Of a DNA stretch of 64,000 nt, positions 28,910-37,730 are shown piece after piece; position 1 is the first letter of the stretch, and each line of letters opens with the position of its first letter. The position numbers and the translations under genes are program-made. Origin of the DNA: an uncultured Bacteroidales bacterium (GTDB lineage Bacteria > Bacteroidota > Bacteroidia > Bacteroidales > P3); assembly GCA_905234665.1 (NCBI GenBank), contig CAJOIV010000006.1, positions 1 to 64,000 on the forward strand, in the 5' to 3' direction. Below the pieces are notes generated by a model. It was not told the origin of the DNA, did no database searches, and saw only the letters and a list, made by a program, of their open reading frames with translations.

Positions 28910-31038
28910 TGATGAAACAGATTATTCAAGATTTGAAATCGGGGGAAACTGTATTGGAAGAAGTACCAATGCCTCAGACCAAAGCAGGCTATGTCCTAAT
29001 TAAGACAACCCGCACACTGGTATCTTTGGGAACAGAGCGTATGCTCGTAGAGTTCGGTAAAGCAAATCTTGTCGACAAGGCGCGCCAGCAACCGGATAAG
29101 GTAAAACAGGTGCTTGACAAAATCAAGACTGATGGTTTGCAGCCTACATTGGAAGCAGTCTTCAATAAGCTTGGTCAGCCGTTACCTCTCGGATATTGTA
29201 ACGTGGGAAAGGTAATCGCTGTCGGACGTGGAGTAACTGAGTTTTCGGTAGGTGACCGGGTGGCTTCAAATGGCAATCATGCTGAATTTGTCTGTGTCCC
29301 GCAGAACCTTTGTGCTAAAGTACCAGAGAATATATCAGATGAAGAAGCGGCTTTTACGGTTATTGGGTCTATCGGCTTACAAGGTATCCGCAATTTGAAT
29401 CCACAATTAGGCGAGACGATTGTAGTTGTAGGTTTAGGTCTGATAGGATTGATTACGGCTCAATTGCTGGAATCCAACGGCTGTCGGGTGATTGGTACAG
29501 ATTTTGATCAGCAGAAGGTAAATCTTGCAAAAACTTTTGGTGTGGATGCCATAAATCCAGGGCAAGGTACCGATGCGGTGAAGTATGTTATGGATGCGAC
29601 AGGGAATGTCGGCGCGGATGGTGTGTTGATTACTGCCGCTTCCAAGAGCGATGATATTATCCATGAGGCTTGCGAAATGAGTCGCAAGCGTGGCCGGATT
29701 GTGTTGGTAGGTGTTATCGGGTTGAATATTCGCCGTGATGACATGTACAAAAAAGAACTTTCGTTCCAGGTGTCTTGCTCGTACGGTGCTGGCCGCTACG
29801 ATGACGATTATGAAAACAAGGGCATTGATTATCCGCTGCCGTATGTCCGCTGGACAGAGAAACGCAATTTTGAGACCATCTTGATGGCTATCAGTACTGG
29901 AGGTCTTGATGTGAAGTCGCTTATCACGGAAGAAGTCGATTTGGAAAACTACAATGAGATTTATGGTGATATGCGAAAGGGAGGTTCTATAGCATCAATT
30001 ATAAAATATGATGAAGCTTCCACGCAGTGTTCTACCGTGCTTGTTGTGGACAAGAAGATGGAGGGAGGGGAAGGTATATTTGGTATTATTGGTGCTGGTA
30101 ACTATACAGGTGCTACGGTTATACCCAACTTGAAGAAATGCGGTGCACATGTGAAATATGTGGCAGCACGCACAAATGGTCTGGAAGCCAAAACAATGGC
30201 AAAAAAGATTGGCGCAGAGTTTGCCACCACAAACTATATGGATATATTGAATGACCAGGAGGTTGATATGGTTATCTGCACAACCCGTCATGATAGTCAT
30301 TGCAAGATGATTCTTGATTCTTTGAACGCGGGAAAAAGTATCTTTGTTGAGAAGCCATTGTGTTTGAATCAAGAAGAGCTGGATACCATCATTGAAACAT
30401 ATAAAAAGGCTCCAGAGGGTATTACTATCAATGCTGGTTTCAATCGCCGTTTTTCTCCCTTTGCGGTAAAAATGAAACAATTGCTCGGTGATGGACCGAA
30501 GAATATTGTTGCTACCATGAATGCGGGATTTATTCCCAAAGAGGTTTGGGTTCACGATATGTTGATTGGTGGCGGTCGCATCATTGGAGAAGGTTGCCAT
30601 TTTATAGATTTGTGTTCATTCCTTGCCGGTGGTAAAGTGACTTCTGTCTGTGTGAATGCTTTGGGCAAGGCCCCCGAAGAGAATAGTGATAACATGAGTA
30701 TTCTGCTGCGCTATGATAATGGTTCAAATGCTGTAGTCAATTACTTCGGCAATGGTTCAAAAGCTTATCCGAAAGAGCGAGTGGAGGTGTTCTATCAAGA
30801 GAAGGTGTTGGTTCTTGATAATTGGCGTAAATTAGAAGGTTACGGCTTTAAGGGTTTCAACAAGATGAAAGGCAATATGGACAAGGGTCATGCTGCGGAG
30901 TTTGCTATGCTTAATGAGCGTACTAAAACAGGTGGCGAACCATTGATTCCGTTTGAGGAGTTGGTGAATGCTACCAAAGCTTCTTTCGCATGTATTACCA
31001 GTTTGAAAGAAAAACGCTGGGTAAACCTTGATGAATAA
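28909..31038 (+). CDS. Bi-domain oxidoreductase: zinc-type alcohol dehydrogenase fused to Gfo/Idh/MocA domain
   Basis: A 709-residue fusion. Residues 1-360 are an MDR-type alcohol dehydrogenase: LVSLGTERMLVEFGKANL, PLPLGYCNVGKVIAVG, then the Rossmann segment VVVGLGLIGLITAQLL. Residues from about 375 are a Gfo/Idh/MocA oxidoreductase: GIIGAGNYTGATVIPNLKKCG, then FVEKPLCLNQEEL (the EKP motif) and INAGFNRRFSPFA. Such fusions recur in exopolysaccharide loci beside heparinase-like proteins, as here, and probably make or modify a keto- or uronic-type sugar. The first ATG after the overlapping TGA is used. Confidence 0.88.
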   Translation: MMKQIIQDLKSGETVLEEVPMPQTKAGYVLIKTTRTLVSLGTERMLVEFGKANLVDKARQQPDKVKQVLDKIKTDGLQPTLEAVFNKLGQPLPLGYCNVGKVIAVGRGVTEFSVGDRVASNGNHAEFVCVPQNLCAKVPENISDEEAAFTVIGSIGLQGIRNLNPQLGETIVVVGLGLIGLITAQLLESNGCRVIGTDFDQQKVNLAKTFGVDAINPGQGTDAVKYVMDATGNVGADGVLITAASKSDDIIHEACEMSRKRGRIVLVGVIGLNIRRDDMYKKELSFQVSCSYGAGRYDDDYENKGIDYPLPYVRWTEKRNFETILMAISTGGLDVKSLITEEVDLENYNEIYGDMRKGGSIASIIKYDEASTQCSTVLVVDKKMEGGEGIFGIIGAGNYTGATVIPNLKKCGAHVKYVAARTNGLEAKTMAKKIGAEFATTNYMDILNDQEVDMVICTTRHDSHCKMILDSLNAGKSIFVEKPLCLNQEELDTIIETYKKAPEGITINAGFNRRFSPFAVKMKQLLGDGPKNIVATMNAGFIPKEVWVHDMLIGGGRIIGEGCHFIDLCSFLAGGKVTSVCVNALGKAPEENSDNMSILLRYDNGSNAVVNYFGNGSKAYPKERVEVFYQEKVLVLDNWRKLEGYGFKGFNKMKGNMDKGHAAEFAMLNERTKTGGEPLIPFEELVNATKASFACITSLKEKRWVNLDE

Positions 31039-32908
31039 GCTACAGCAGATATCACAATTGTACCAGAATATGGGAGGCAAGTATTTCGCCTTCCGTGCGT
31101 GGTATGAATTCAGGAGAATGATTGGACTTTTGAAAAAGCAGTATCCAGTGAATCCTGAGTTCAAAAGTTATATATCCTTATCCCAATGGCGCAAGGAGGC
31201 GGCTCCTTTTTTCTTTGAATCGCGAGAGACTTTGAGAATAGTCAAAGCAAAAGACGAGCATCTGAGAGAAGATGCCCATAGAGTATTGGATGGTGAGATT
31301 CAGTTCTTCAGCCACGAATGGAAACGGTTGGGTAAGAACTATGACTGGTTGACCAATCCAGATACAGGTTACAATTATGATGTACGAAAACACTGGACGG
31401 AGGTTGCCGATTTAAGCAAGGAGGCAGGCGATATAAAGTTCACTTGGGAAAAATCACGTTTTTCATATCTCTATACAATTATCCGTTATGATTATCACTT
31501 TGATGAGGATCATTCAGATTTTGTTTTTGGAGAGATTGCAGACTGGATAGAAAAAAATCCAATCAATCAAGGACCCAACTACAAATGTAGTCAAGAGATA
31601 TCACTTAGAGTGTTGAACTGGACTTTTGCTTTGTATTTTTACCGGAATTCACAATTCCTTACAGAAGAAGTGTTTGAACGGATGATGCATAGCATTTATT
31701 GGCAGATATGCCACGTTCAGAGTAATATCCATTTCTCACGCATATCCGTCCGGAACAACCATGCTATTACGGAAACGCTGACACTTTTCTTAACATCACT
31801 CCTCTACCCGTTTTTCCCCGGGGCTCAGAATCGTAAGGAAGAAGGTAAAGCTTGGTTTGAAGAGGAAATAGCTTATCAGGTGTACGAAGATGGAACCTTC
31901 TTGCAGTTTAGTATGAACTATCATAGGGTGGTGATACAACTTCTGACATGGGCTATTGGACTGGCTGAATTGAACAAAGAGAAGTATTCTGATTTGGTGT
32001 ATGAGAGAGCAAATAAGTCTGTCGATTTCCTATATCAGTGCCAAGAAGATAGTAATGGATGGTTACCGAATTATGGCTCCAACGATGGGGCATTATTCTT
32101 TAAGTTGTCTCAAAATGACTATCGAGACTATAGACCGCAATTGGATGCATTGCACCAAATGCTAACAGGCAAATGTCTATACGATAAAGACTATGAGGAT
32201 AAGAATTGGTATGGCGTGGCTTTACCGAGGTACCCTGCCATAAAAAAGAAATATGGTTGTGTTTCATATCCAGTTAGTGGCTATTATCTAATAAGGGAGA
32301 AGGATACTCTTACCTTTATTCATTGCGGTAATTATAGAGATCGTCCAGCGCAAGCTGACAATATGCATGTGGATGTGTGGTATAAAGGTGAGAATGTATT
32401 GCTTGATGGAGGATCATATAAGTATAACACAACGCTGGAATTGTCAAAGTATTTCACAGGAACGGAATCGCATAATACTGTCATGTTGAATGAATATGAC
32501 CAGATGCTGAAAGGTGGAAGGTTTATATGGTATTATTGGTCCCAAAAGGCTAAGGGTGGATTGAGCGAAACAAATGATACTTTTGTGTTCGATGGACATG
32601 TGAACGTGTTCAGGCAGTTGGGGAAAGACATCGTGCATTGCCGAAAAGTGGTGAAGGCCAAGGAAATGCCGACATGGACGATTTCTGATGAAATAAAACA
32701 GAAACCTTACGGATTGATATTTCGTCAATTATGGCATACGGGCGGAGAAATAATGGTATCATCCAGTTGTGAAAGGCATGAATCTGAAGGATGGGTGTCT
32801 GATTATTATGGGGAAAAACGAATTATTAAGGAAATAGAGTTTAGCACAAAAGAAAACAGAATCGAAACGAAAATAACAGTCAATAATGAAAGTCATTTAT
32901 TTTGCTGA
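31031..32908 (+). CDS. Heparinase II/III-like (alginate lyase-type) protein without signal peptide
   Basis: A 625-residue protein. An alpha-toroid N-terminal half includes EISLRVLNWTFALYFYR, VQSNIHFSRISVRNNHAITET and YEDGTFLQFSMNYHRVV. A beta-sandwich half begins around 430 with the Hepar_II_III signature HCGNYRDRPAQADNMHVDVWYKGENVLLDGG (from about 436). In secreted relatives the NNH and HxD/Y residues cleave uronic-acid glycans. This protein has no signal peptide. It overlaps the bi-domain oxidoreductase by 8 bases and the next glycosyltransferase by 23, so it is tied to biosynthesis and may epimerise rather than degrade. Confidence 0.84.
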   Translation: MNKLQQISQLYQNMGGKYFAFRAWYEFRRMIGLLKKQYPVNPEFKSYISLSQWRKEAAPFFFESRETLRIVKAKDEHLREDAHRVLDGEIQFFSHEWKRLGKNYDWLTNPDTGYNYDVRKHWTEVADLSKEAGDIKFTWEKSRFSYLYTIIRYDYHFDEDHSDFVFGEIADWIEKNPINQGPNYKCSQEISLRVLNWTFALYFYRNSQFLTEEVFERMMHSIYWQICHVQSNIHFSRISVRNNHAITETLTLFLTSLLYPFFPGAQNRKEEGKAWFEEEIAYQVYEDGTFLQFSMNYHRVVIQLLTWAIGLAELNKEKYSDLVYERANKSVDFLYQCQEDSNGWLPNYGSNDGALFFKLSQNDYRDYRPQLDALHQMLTGKCLYDKDYEDKNWYGVALPRYPAIKKKYGCVSYPVSGYYLIREKDTLTFIHCGNYRDRPAQADNMHVDVWYKGENVLLDGGSYKYNTTLELSKYFTGTESHNTVMLNEYDQMLKGGRFIWYYWSQKAKGGLSETNDTFVFDGHVNVFRQLGKDIVHCRKVVKAKEMPTWTISDEIKQKPYGLIFRQLWHTGGEIMVSSSCERHESEGWVSDYYGEKRIIKEIEFSTKENRIETKITVNNESHLFC

Positions 32909-34106
32909 GCATTTTGATACTCCGATTACAGGAGGTGCACTCCGCCCGTATCAAATGGCAAAACGTCTGCTTCAAAAAGGTCATCGAGTGACGATGGTGT
33001 GTGGAGGTGATCACAAAAGGCTGGGCTTGCTTGAAACAAGCAAGAAGAACGTTTACCGTGGTGACATTGATGGAATAGATGTCATACAAATATCGTTACC
33101 ATATTCCAATAACGATAGTGTGGGCAAGCGGGCTATTATTTTTTTGAAGTTTGCTCAAAAGGCGATGGGTCTGGCACTGAAAGAGGATTATGATTTGCTA
33201 TTCGCCACCAGCACTCCTCTCACGGATGGTCTGCCGGGGATTGTAGCCAAGTGGTTTCGAGGAAAGAAATTTGTGTTTGAAGTCAGAGACTTATGGCCTG
33301 AACTTCCCAAAGCATTGGGAATGAAGAATCCATTATTCTTATGGGGAATGAGTGTGTTGGAAAAGTGCAGCTACCATGCTGCAGACACTTGCATAGGTCT
33401 CTCTCCCGGAATCTGTGAGGGCATACGCCGTCGCAGTCAAAAAGGAAAGACCATCGCGATGATTCCCAATGGTTGTGATTTGGATTTGTTCTCGCCTTCA
33501 AATGAAAAACCGGATGTTATACCTGGAGTGAAATCAACAGATACCGTAGCTGTGTTTACGGGAGCTCATGGTATTGCCAATGGTCTGGATGCAGTGTTGG
33601 ATATGGCTGCTGTTTTGAAAGAGCGGGGCCGAGATGATGTGAAACTTGTATTTGTGGGAGAGGGTAAGATGAAGCGGCATTTGGTGGAACGGGCTCAAAA
33701 TAAGCAACTCGACAATTGTATATTCTTAGGCCACATGCCGAAGAAAGAATTGAACGAAGTGATGAAACGAGCCGATATAGGTTTGATGATATTGGCAAAT
33801 GTGCCAGCATTCTATTATGGTACATCGCCGAATAAGTTTTTTGATTATATTGCCTCGGGGTTGCCCGTGGTGAATAACTATCCGGGATGGTTGGCCGATA
33901 TGATTAATGAGAGCCATTGCGGTATTGCTGTAGAACCAGAAAATGCGAAAGTATTTGCTGACGCAGTGATGAAGTTGGCCGACAATCCAGAACTAAGGGC
34001 CGAGTATGGTAAGAACGGGCGTTCACTTGCGGAGCGAGAGTTCGCACGAGACTTGTTAGGAACACAATTTGTCGGTTTCCTTGAACAAACATATCAAACT
34101 AAGTAG
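32886..34106 (+). CDS. Glycosyltransferase family 4 (WbuB-like)
   Basis: A 406-residue GT-B enzyme starting MKVIYFAEHFDTPITGGALRPYQMAKRLLQKGHRVTMVCGGD. It has the WbuB-type middle KFVFEVRDLWPELPKALGM and ADTCIGLSPGICEGI, followed by VAVFTGAHGIANGLDAVLD and the donor segment YYGTSPNKFFDYIASGLPVVNN. WbuB relatives add an amino sugar to the first lipid-linked sugar. It sits directly before the initiating transferase, consistent with acting second in repeat-unit assembly. Confidence 0.9.
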   Translation: MKVIYFAEHFDTPITGGALRPYQMAKRLLQKGHRVTMVCGGDHKRLGLLETSKKNVYRGDIDGIDVIQISLPYSNNDSVGKRAIIFLKFAQKAMGLALKEDYDLLFATSTPLTDGLPGIVAKWFRGKKFVFEVRDLWPELPKALGMKNPLFLWGMSVLEKCSYHAADTCIGLSPGICEGIRRRSQKGKTIAMIPNGCDLDLFSPSNEKPDVIPGVKSTDTVAVFTGAHGIANGLDAVLDMAAVLKERGRDDVKLVFVGEGKMKRHLVERAQNKQLDNCIFLGHMPKKELNEVMKRADIGLMILANVPAFYYGTSPNKFFDYIASGLPVVNNYPGWLADMINESHCGIAVEPENAKVFADAVMKLADNPELRAEYGKNGRSLAEREFARDLLGTQFVGFLEQTYQTK

Positions 34107-34114
34107 TACTTTGT

Positions 34115-34723
34115 ATGTATAAACACTTCATAAAAAGATTGTTTGATTTTATTATTTCCCTTCTCGCACTCATATGTATAAGCCCAATACTGCTGGTTGT
34201 GACTTTATGGTTGCACTTCGCCAATAAAGGAGCTGGTGCGTTTTTCTTTCAAGAACGCCCTGGTAAAGATGCGAAGATATTCAAGGTTATAAAGTTCAAG
34301 ACGATGACAGATGAACGGGATTCAGATGGGAATCTTCTTCCCGATGAGCAGCGGTTGACAAAGGTCGGCAGATTTGTGCGTAGTACCAGTATTGACGAGT
34401 TGCCACAACTGATTAATGTTCTCAAGGGTGATATGGCCTTGATTGGTCCTCGACCCCTCTTGCCCCAGTATCTTTCTCTATATAGTCCAGAGCAGGCTCG
34501 ACGACATGAGGTCAGGCCTGGAATCAGTGGTTGGGCGCAGTGCCACGGGCGCAACGCTATCAGTTGGACAGAAAAGCTTAAATTAGATGTATGGTATGTA
34601 GACCATTGCACACTATGGACTGACATACAAGTTATATTTATCACTATCAAGAATGTGCTGATGCGGAAAGACATTAACTCTGCAACGGCAGCCACCATGG
34701 AGTATTTTAACGGAAACAATTAA
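34115..34723 (+). CDS. Initiating sugar transferase (PglC-like monotopic phosphoglycosyl transferase)
   Basis: A 202-residue bacterial sugar transferase that puts a phosphosugar on undecaprenyl phosphate. It has one N-terminal re-entrant membrane segment (RLFDFIISLLALICISPILLVVTLWL), then FFQERPGKDAKIFKVIKFKTM with the catalytic Asp-Glu region following in DERDSDGNLLPDE. The conserved tail has LPQLINVLKGDMALIGPRPLL and RRHEVRPGISGWAQCHGRN. This is the minimal PglC-size form. With PglD- and PglE-like genes nearby, a diacetamido-type amino sugar is the likely first residue. Confidence 0.93.
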   Translation: MYKHFIKRLFDFIISLLALICISPILLVVTLWLHFANKGAGAFFFQERPGKDAKIFKVIKFKTMTDERDSDGNLLPDEQRLTKVGRFVRSTSIDELPQLINVLKGDMALIGPRPLLPQYLSLYSPEQARRHEVRPGISGWAQCHGRNAISWTEKLKLDVWYVDHCTLWTDIQVIFITIKNVLMRKDINSATAATMEYFNGNN

Positions 34724-34725
34724 CT

Positions 34726-35352
34726 ATGTATCTATATGGAGCAAGTGGTCACGGGAAAGTGATCAAAGATATAGCAGAAGCTCAGGGTAGTTCTGTAGAT
34801 GGGTTTGTGGATGACAACCCCAATCTATCACTATATTGCGATAAGAAGGTTTATCATCAATCTGACAATTTATCACCAATAATTGTAAGTATTGGTGTCA
34901 ATAAGACCAGAAAGGCTATTGTTGAGAGAATGAAATGCCAGTATGCCACTGCCATTCATCCAACAGCGATCGTTTCCCCTTCGGCTAAAATAGGAGAAGG
35001 ATCAGTGGTGATGCCAGGTGCAATCATCAATGCAGATGCAGTGATTGGTAAACATTGTATCATTAATACTGGCGCATCTGTTGACCATGAGTGTGTTGTG
35101 GGCGACTATTGCCACATTGCACCTCATGCTTCGCTTTGCGGGCAGGTTCGTGTCGGAGAAGGAACGTTGATTGGAGTTGGTGCATCTGTGATTCCTTGTG
35201 TTGAAATCGGCAAGTGGTGTATTGTTGGTGCAGGCTCCACGGTGGTTAATAATATCCCTGATGGTAAAACTGTTGTTGGCGTTCCTGCTAAATCTCTGGG
35301 CAAGAAAGATTTGTCCAGCCCGATGAGTGAGGCGGGGGGGGCAATTGCTTAG
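34726..35352 (+). CDS. PglD-like sugar O/N-acetyltransferase (first copy)
   Basis: A 208-residue NeuD/PglD-family enzyme. It opens with YLYGASGHGKVIKDIAEAQG, the PglB N-terminal domain, then the hexapeptide helix: ATAIHPTAIVSPSAKIGEGSVVMPGAIINADAVIG (from 82), HCIINTGASVDHECVVGDYCHIAPHASLCG and VVNNIPDGKTVVGVPAK. The catalytic His is expected in SVDHECVVGDYCHIAP. It acetylates a UDP-4-amino-6-deoxy sugar in bacillosamine-type pathways. It is two bases after the PglC-like gene. A second, divergent copy follows. Confidence 0.88.
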   Translation: MYLYGASGHGKVIKDIAEAQGSSVDGFVDDNPNLSLYCDKKVYHQSDNLSPIIVSIGVNKTRKAIVERMKCQYATAIHPTAIVSPSAKIGEGSVVMPGAIINADAVIGKHCIINTGASVDHECVVGDYCHIAPHASLCGQVRVGEGTLIGVGASVIPCVEIGKWCIVGAGSTVVNNIPDGKTVVGVPAKSLGKKDLSSPMSEAGGAIA

Positions 35353-35394
35353 TAATTAGTTTGTTACAAGTGCCCATGGCGGAAAGGAGTGGCC

Positions 35395-36045
35395 ATGCGG
35401 CTTAAGGACATTGCGATATTCGGAGTTGGTGGTTTCGGGCGTGAAGTGTTAGCCTTGATTAAAGATATAAATAAGGTTTCACCAACATATAATATTGTGG
35501 GCTTTTTTGATGATGGATATGAAAAGGGGATAATGGTCAACGGGTATCCAAATTTGGGGAAGACGGAAGATTTGAACAAATGGGAAACATCCATTAGTTT
35601 GGCGATATCAATAGGGAGTCCTGTCATCAAGAAGAAGATTCTGGACAAGATAACTAATCCGCTGGTGGACTATCCAACGTTGATACATCCAACTGCATGG
35701 ATTGGAGATGAAGAGTTTGTTGAGATTGGTAAGGGCTGTATCATTTGTGCAGGGAATATGATAACCACTAATATTAAAATGGGTGATTTTGTGATTTTGA
35801 ATCTGGAATGTACGGTTGGGCATGACACGATCATTAAAGACTATGCTGCCTTTATGCCATCGGTCAATATCTCAGGAGAGGTCACCATCGGCGAAGGGGT
35901 TTATGTGGGGACGGGCGCTAAGATAATTAACCAATTGGAAATAGGAGAATATACTATAGTGGGTGCTGGCGCTGTTGTTTCGAAAACACTACCTGCTCAT
36001 TGCACAGCGGTTGGAGTCCCAGCTAAGGTTATAAAGTTCAGGTAG
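35395..36045 (+). CDS. PglD/NeuD-like acetyltransferase (second copy)
   Basis: A 216-residue paralogue of the preceding gene: MRLKDIAIFGVGGFGREVLALIKDI, then LIHPTAWIGDEEFVEIGKGCIICAGNMITTNIKMG, VILNLECTVGHDTIIKDYAAFMPSVNISG and YTIVGAGAVVSKTLPAHCTAVGVPAK. The ATG at 35395 follows a GGAG five bases upstream; a GTG at 35389 is possible. The two copies share the fold but not close sequence, suggesting two different acetylated sugars. It is the last AT-rich gene of the locus. The 221 bases after it hold no gene. Confidence 0.86.
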   Translation: MRLKDIAIFGVGGFGREVLALIKDINKVSPTYNIVGFFDDGYEKGIMVNGYPNLGKTEDLNKWETSISLAISIGSPVIKKKILDKITNPLVDYPTLIHPTAWIGDEEFVEIGKGCIICAGNMITTNIKMGDFVILNLECTVGHDTIIKDYAAFMPSVNISGEVTIGEGVYVGTGAKIINQLEIGEYTIVGAGAVVSKTLPAHCTAVGVPAKVIKFR

Positions 36046-36266
36046 CAATTATTATCTGTAATTATTTTTATAGAACCGTAGGTATATGTTCGCAACTCTG
36101 GAAATCCAGAAATCAACCATTTATAGTGGGATATATGAGCAGTCATGAGACAGTTAAAGTGAACGAGCTAATGGAAATAATAAGTAAGAGACATCCTCTC
36201 GCAATCTCAATAGAGGTCCCAATGATGATTCCGACAAACTGGCATTTTATGCAAAATCCCTAATAT

Positions 36267-37427
36267 ATGGCATTTGATTCTTTTCTGCAGTTGGTAAGAC
36301 TTGGGATGGGGAATAATGGGGTTCAGGGTTCGGAATTCGACTCACAAGAGGTAGTGGACTGGGATGCTGTTGAAGAGTTGGCTGTGAGGCATGGACTGCT
36401 GGCGGTGGTCCTCGACGGAGTGGAAAGGTTAAAAGGGTTAAGAGGACAAGTCGTTCAAGAGGTTAAAGGACCGTCGCAGGTAATGTGGCTGCGGTGGATT
36501 GGTCAGGTGATGCAGGGGTATGAAGAACGTTATGAGGCGTACTGCAAGGCGGTTTCGGAGTTGGCAAGGGTGTACAACGACCACGGATACCGTATGATGG
36601 TACTGAAAGGTATCGCCTGTGGCATGGATTGGCCTAATCCAGCTCACCGCCCGTATGGCGATATAGACATCTGGCTGTTTGGGAAACAGAAGGAGGCGGA
36701 TGCAGCGATGGTGCAGTGGTTTCAGAATTCAGGATCCAAGTTTCAGGTTGATAACAGTCACCATCACCATACAGTCTTCAACTGGATGGGCTTTACGGTG
36801 GAGAATCACTACGACTTTGTGAATACGTATGTGCATAAAACAAGCAAGGAACTGGAAGGGATTTTTAAGAGGTTAGCATCTGGATTTGATTGTTTAGAGT
36901 CGATTGACAGTGAGAAGTTGAAGGTTTTAAGTTCCCGTGTGTATTTTCCGTCGGCAAATTTGCATGGATTGTTCTTGATTCGGCACATGGTGAGCCATTT
37001 TGCTGCTGCGGAGATTACGCTTAGGCAGGTGCTTGACTGGGGTTTCTTTGTGGAGAAGCATGGTAGGGAAGTTGACTGGAAGTGGTTGGTTGGGCTGATA
37101 GATAAGTATCATATGAAGGAGTTTTTTGACTGCGTGAATGCGATTTGCGTTTCCGACCTGGGGTTCAGTCACACGGGTTTCAATGATATTATTTCTGTGC
37201 ACATAAATGACAATGACTTTGCAGATTTAAAGGCGAGGGTGCTGGCCGACATCATTACTCCGTCATACAGAGCGGCGGCCCCCAAGAGATTATTACCTCG
37301 TCTCGTTTACAAATATCAACGATGGCAAGGAAATGCTTGGAAGCAGAGACTCTGTTACCCTGAATCACGTTTACAAATGTTCGTGAGAGGAGCCTGGAGC
37401 CATCTTCTGAAGCCTGCGGGAATTTGA
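36267..37427 (+). CDS. Nucleotidyltransferase family protein (NTP_transf_5)
   Basis: A 386-residue cytosolic protein. The core MMVLKGIACGMDWPNPAHRPYGDIDIWLF (residues 110-138) carries the G-D-I-D acidic pair of the polymerase-beta-type nucleotidyltransferase fold. SHHHHTVFNWMGFTVENHYDFVN follows at 170-192, as in the uncharacterised nucleotidyltransferase family PF14907. Members are frequent at the ends of Bacteroidetes polysaccharide loci, but their substrate is unknown. Composition is intermediate between the AT-rich cassette and the GC-rich backbone. Confidence 0.82.
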   Translation: MAFDSFLQLVRLGMGNNGVQGSEFDSQEVVDWDAVEELAVRHGLLAVVLDGVERLKGLRGQVVQEVKGPSQVMWLRWIGQVMQGYEERYEAYCKAVSELARVYNDHGYRMMVLKGIACGMDWPNPAHRPYGDIDIWLFGKQKEADAAMVQWFQNSGSKFQVDNSHHHHTVFNWMGFTVENHYDFVNTYVHKTSKELEGIFKRLASGFDCLESIDSEKLKVLSSRVYFPSANLHGLFLIRHMVSHFAAAEITLRQVLDWGFFVEKHGREVDWKWLVGLIDKYHMKEFFDCVNAICVSDLGFSHTGFNDIISVHINDNDFADLKARVLADIITPSYRAAAPKRLLPRLVYKYQRWQGNAWKQRLCYPESRLQMFVRGAWSHLLKPAGI

Positions 37428-37622
37428 TGGAACGATTTTTTTTGAAAAATCATACGACCTATGCAAGATGACTGAGGATAACTCATCTCAGTGTTGAGTA
37501 TGCTTGATGGGCTCAGGGTTCAAGGGTTTGTGAAACAGGTTTGGAGCCTCGTCTCGCATGAATACGAGAGACGGAGGGGAATAGAATGGGATGCGAGGGG
37601 GAAACGAGGAGGATGTGTTAAA

Positions 37623-37677
37623 AAGTAGGAGTTAGATAGGAGTTAGGCAGGAGTTGGGTAGGGGCTATGTAGGAGTT
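37623..37677. repeat. Five 11-base tandem units
   Basis: The units read AAGTAGGAGTT, AGATAGGAGTT, AGGCAGGAGTT, GGGTAGGGGCT and ATGTAGGAGTT. They sit in the 303-base gap 37428-37730, which has no gene. The remainder of the gap is G-rich on this strand with no clear promoter. A GGAG seven bases before the next ATG can serve as ribosome-binding site. Confidence 0.75.
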
Positions 37678-37730
37678 TGGAATAAAAAAAAGAAATAACG
37701 CTTTGAGAGAATACTGAAAGGAGAATTAAT

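Noticed and set aside
36136-36263. A possible small protein upstream of the nucleotidyltransferase gene
   Set aside because: The frame has a stop after 15 codons and would need a one-base shift to continue; listed only as a possible remnant.
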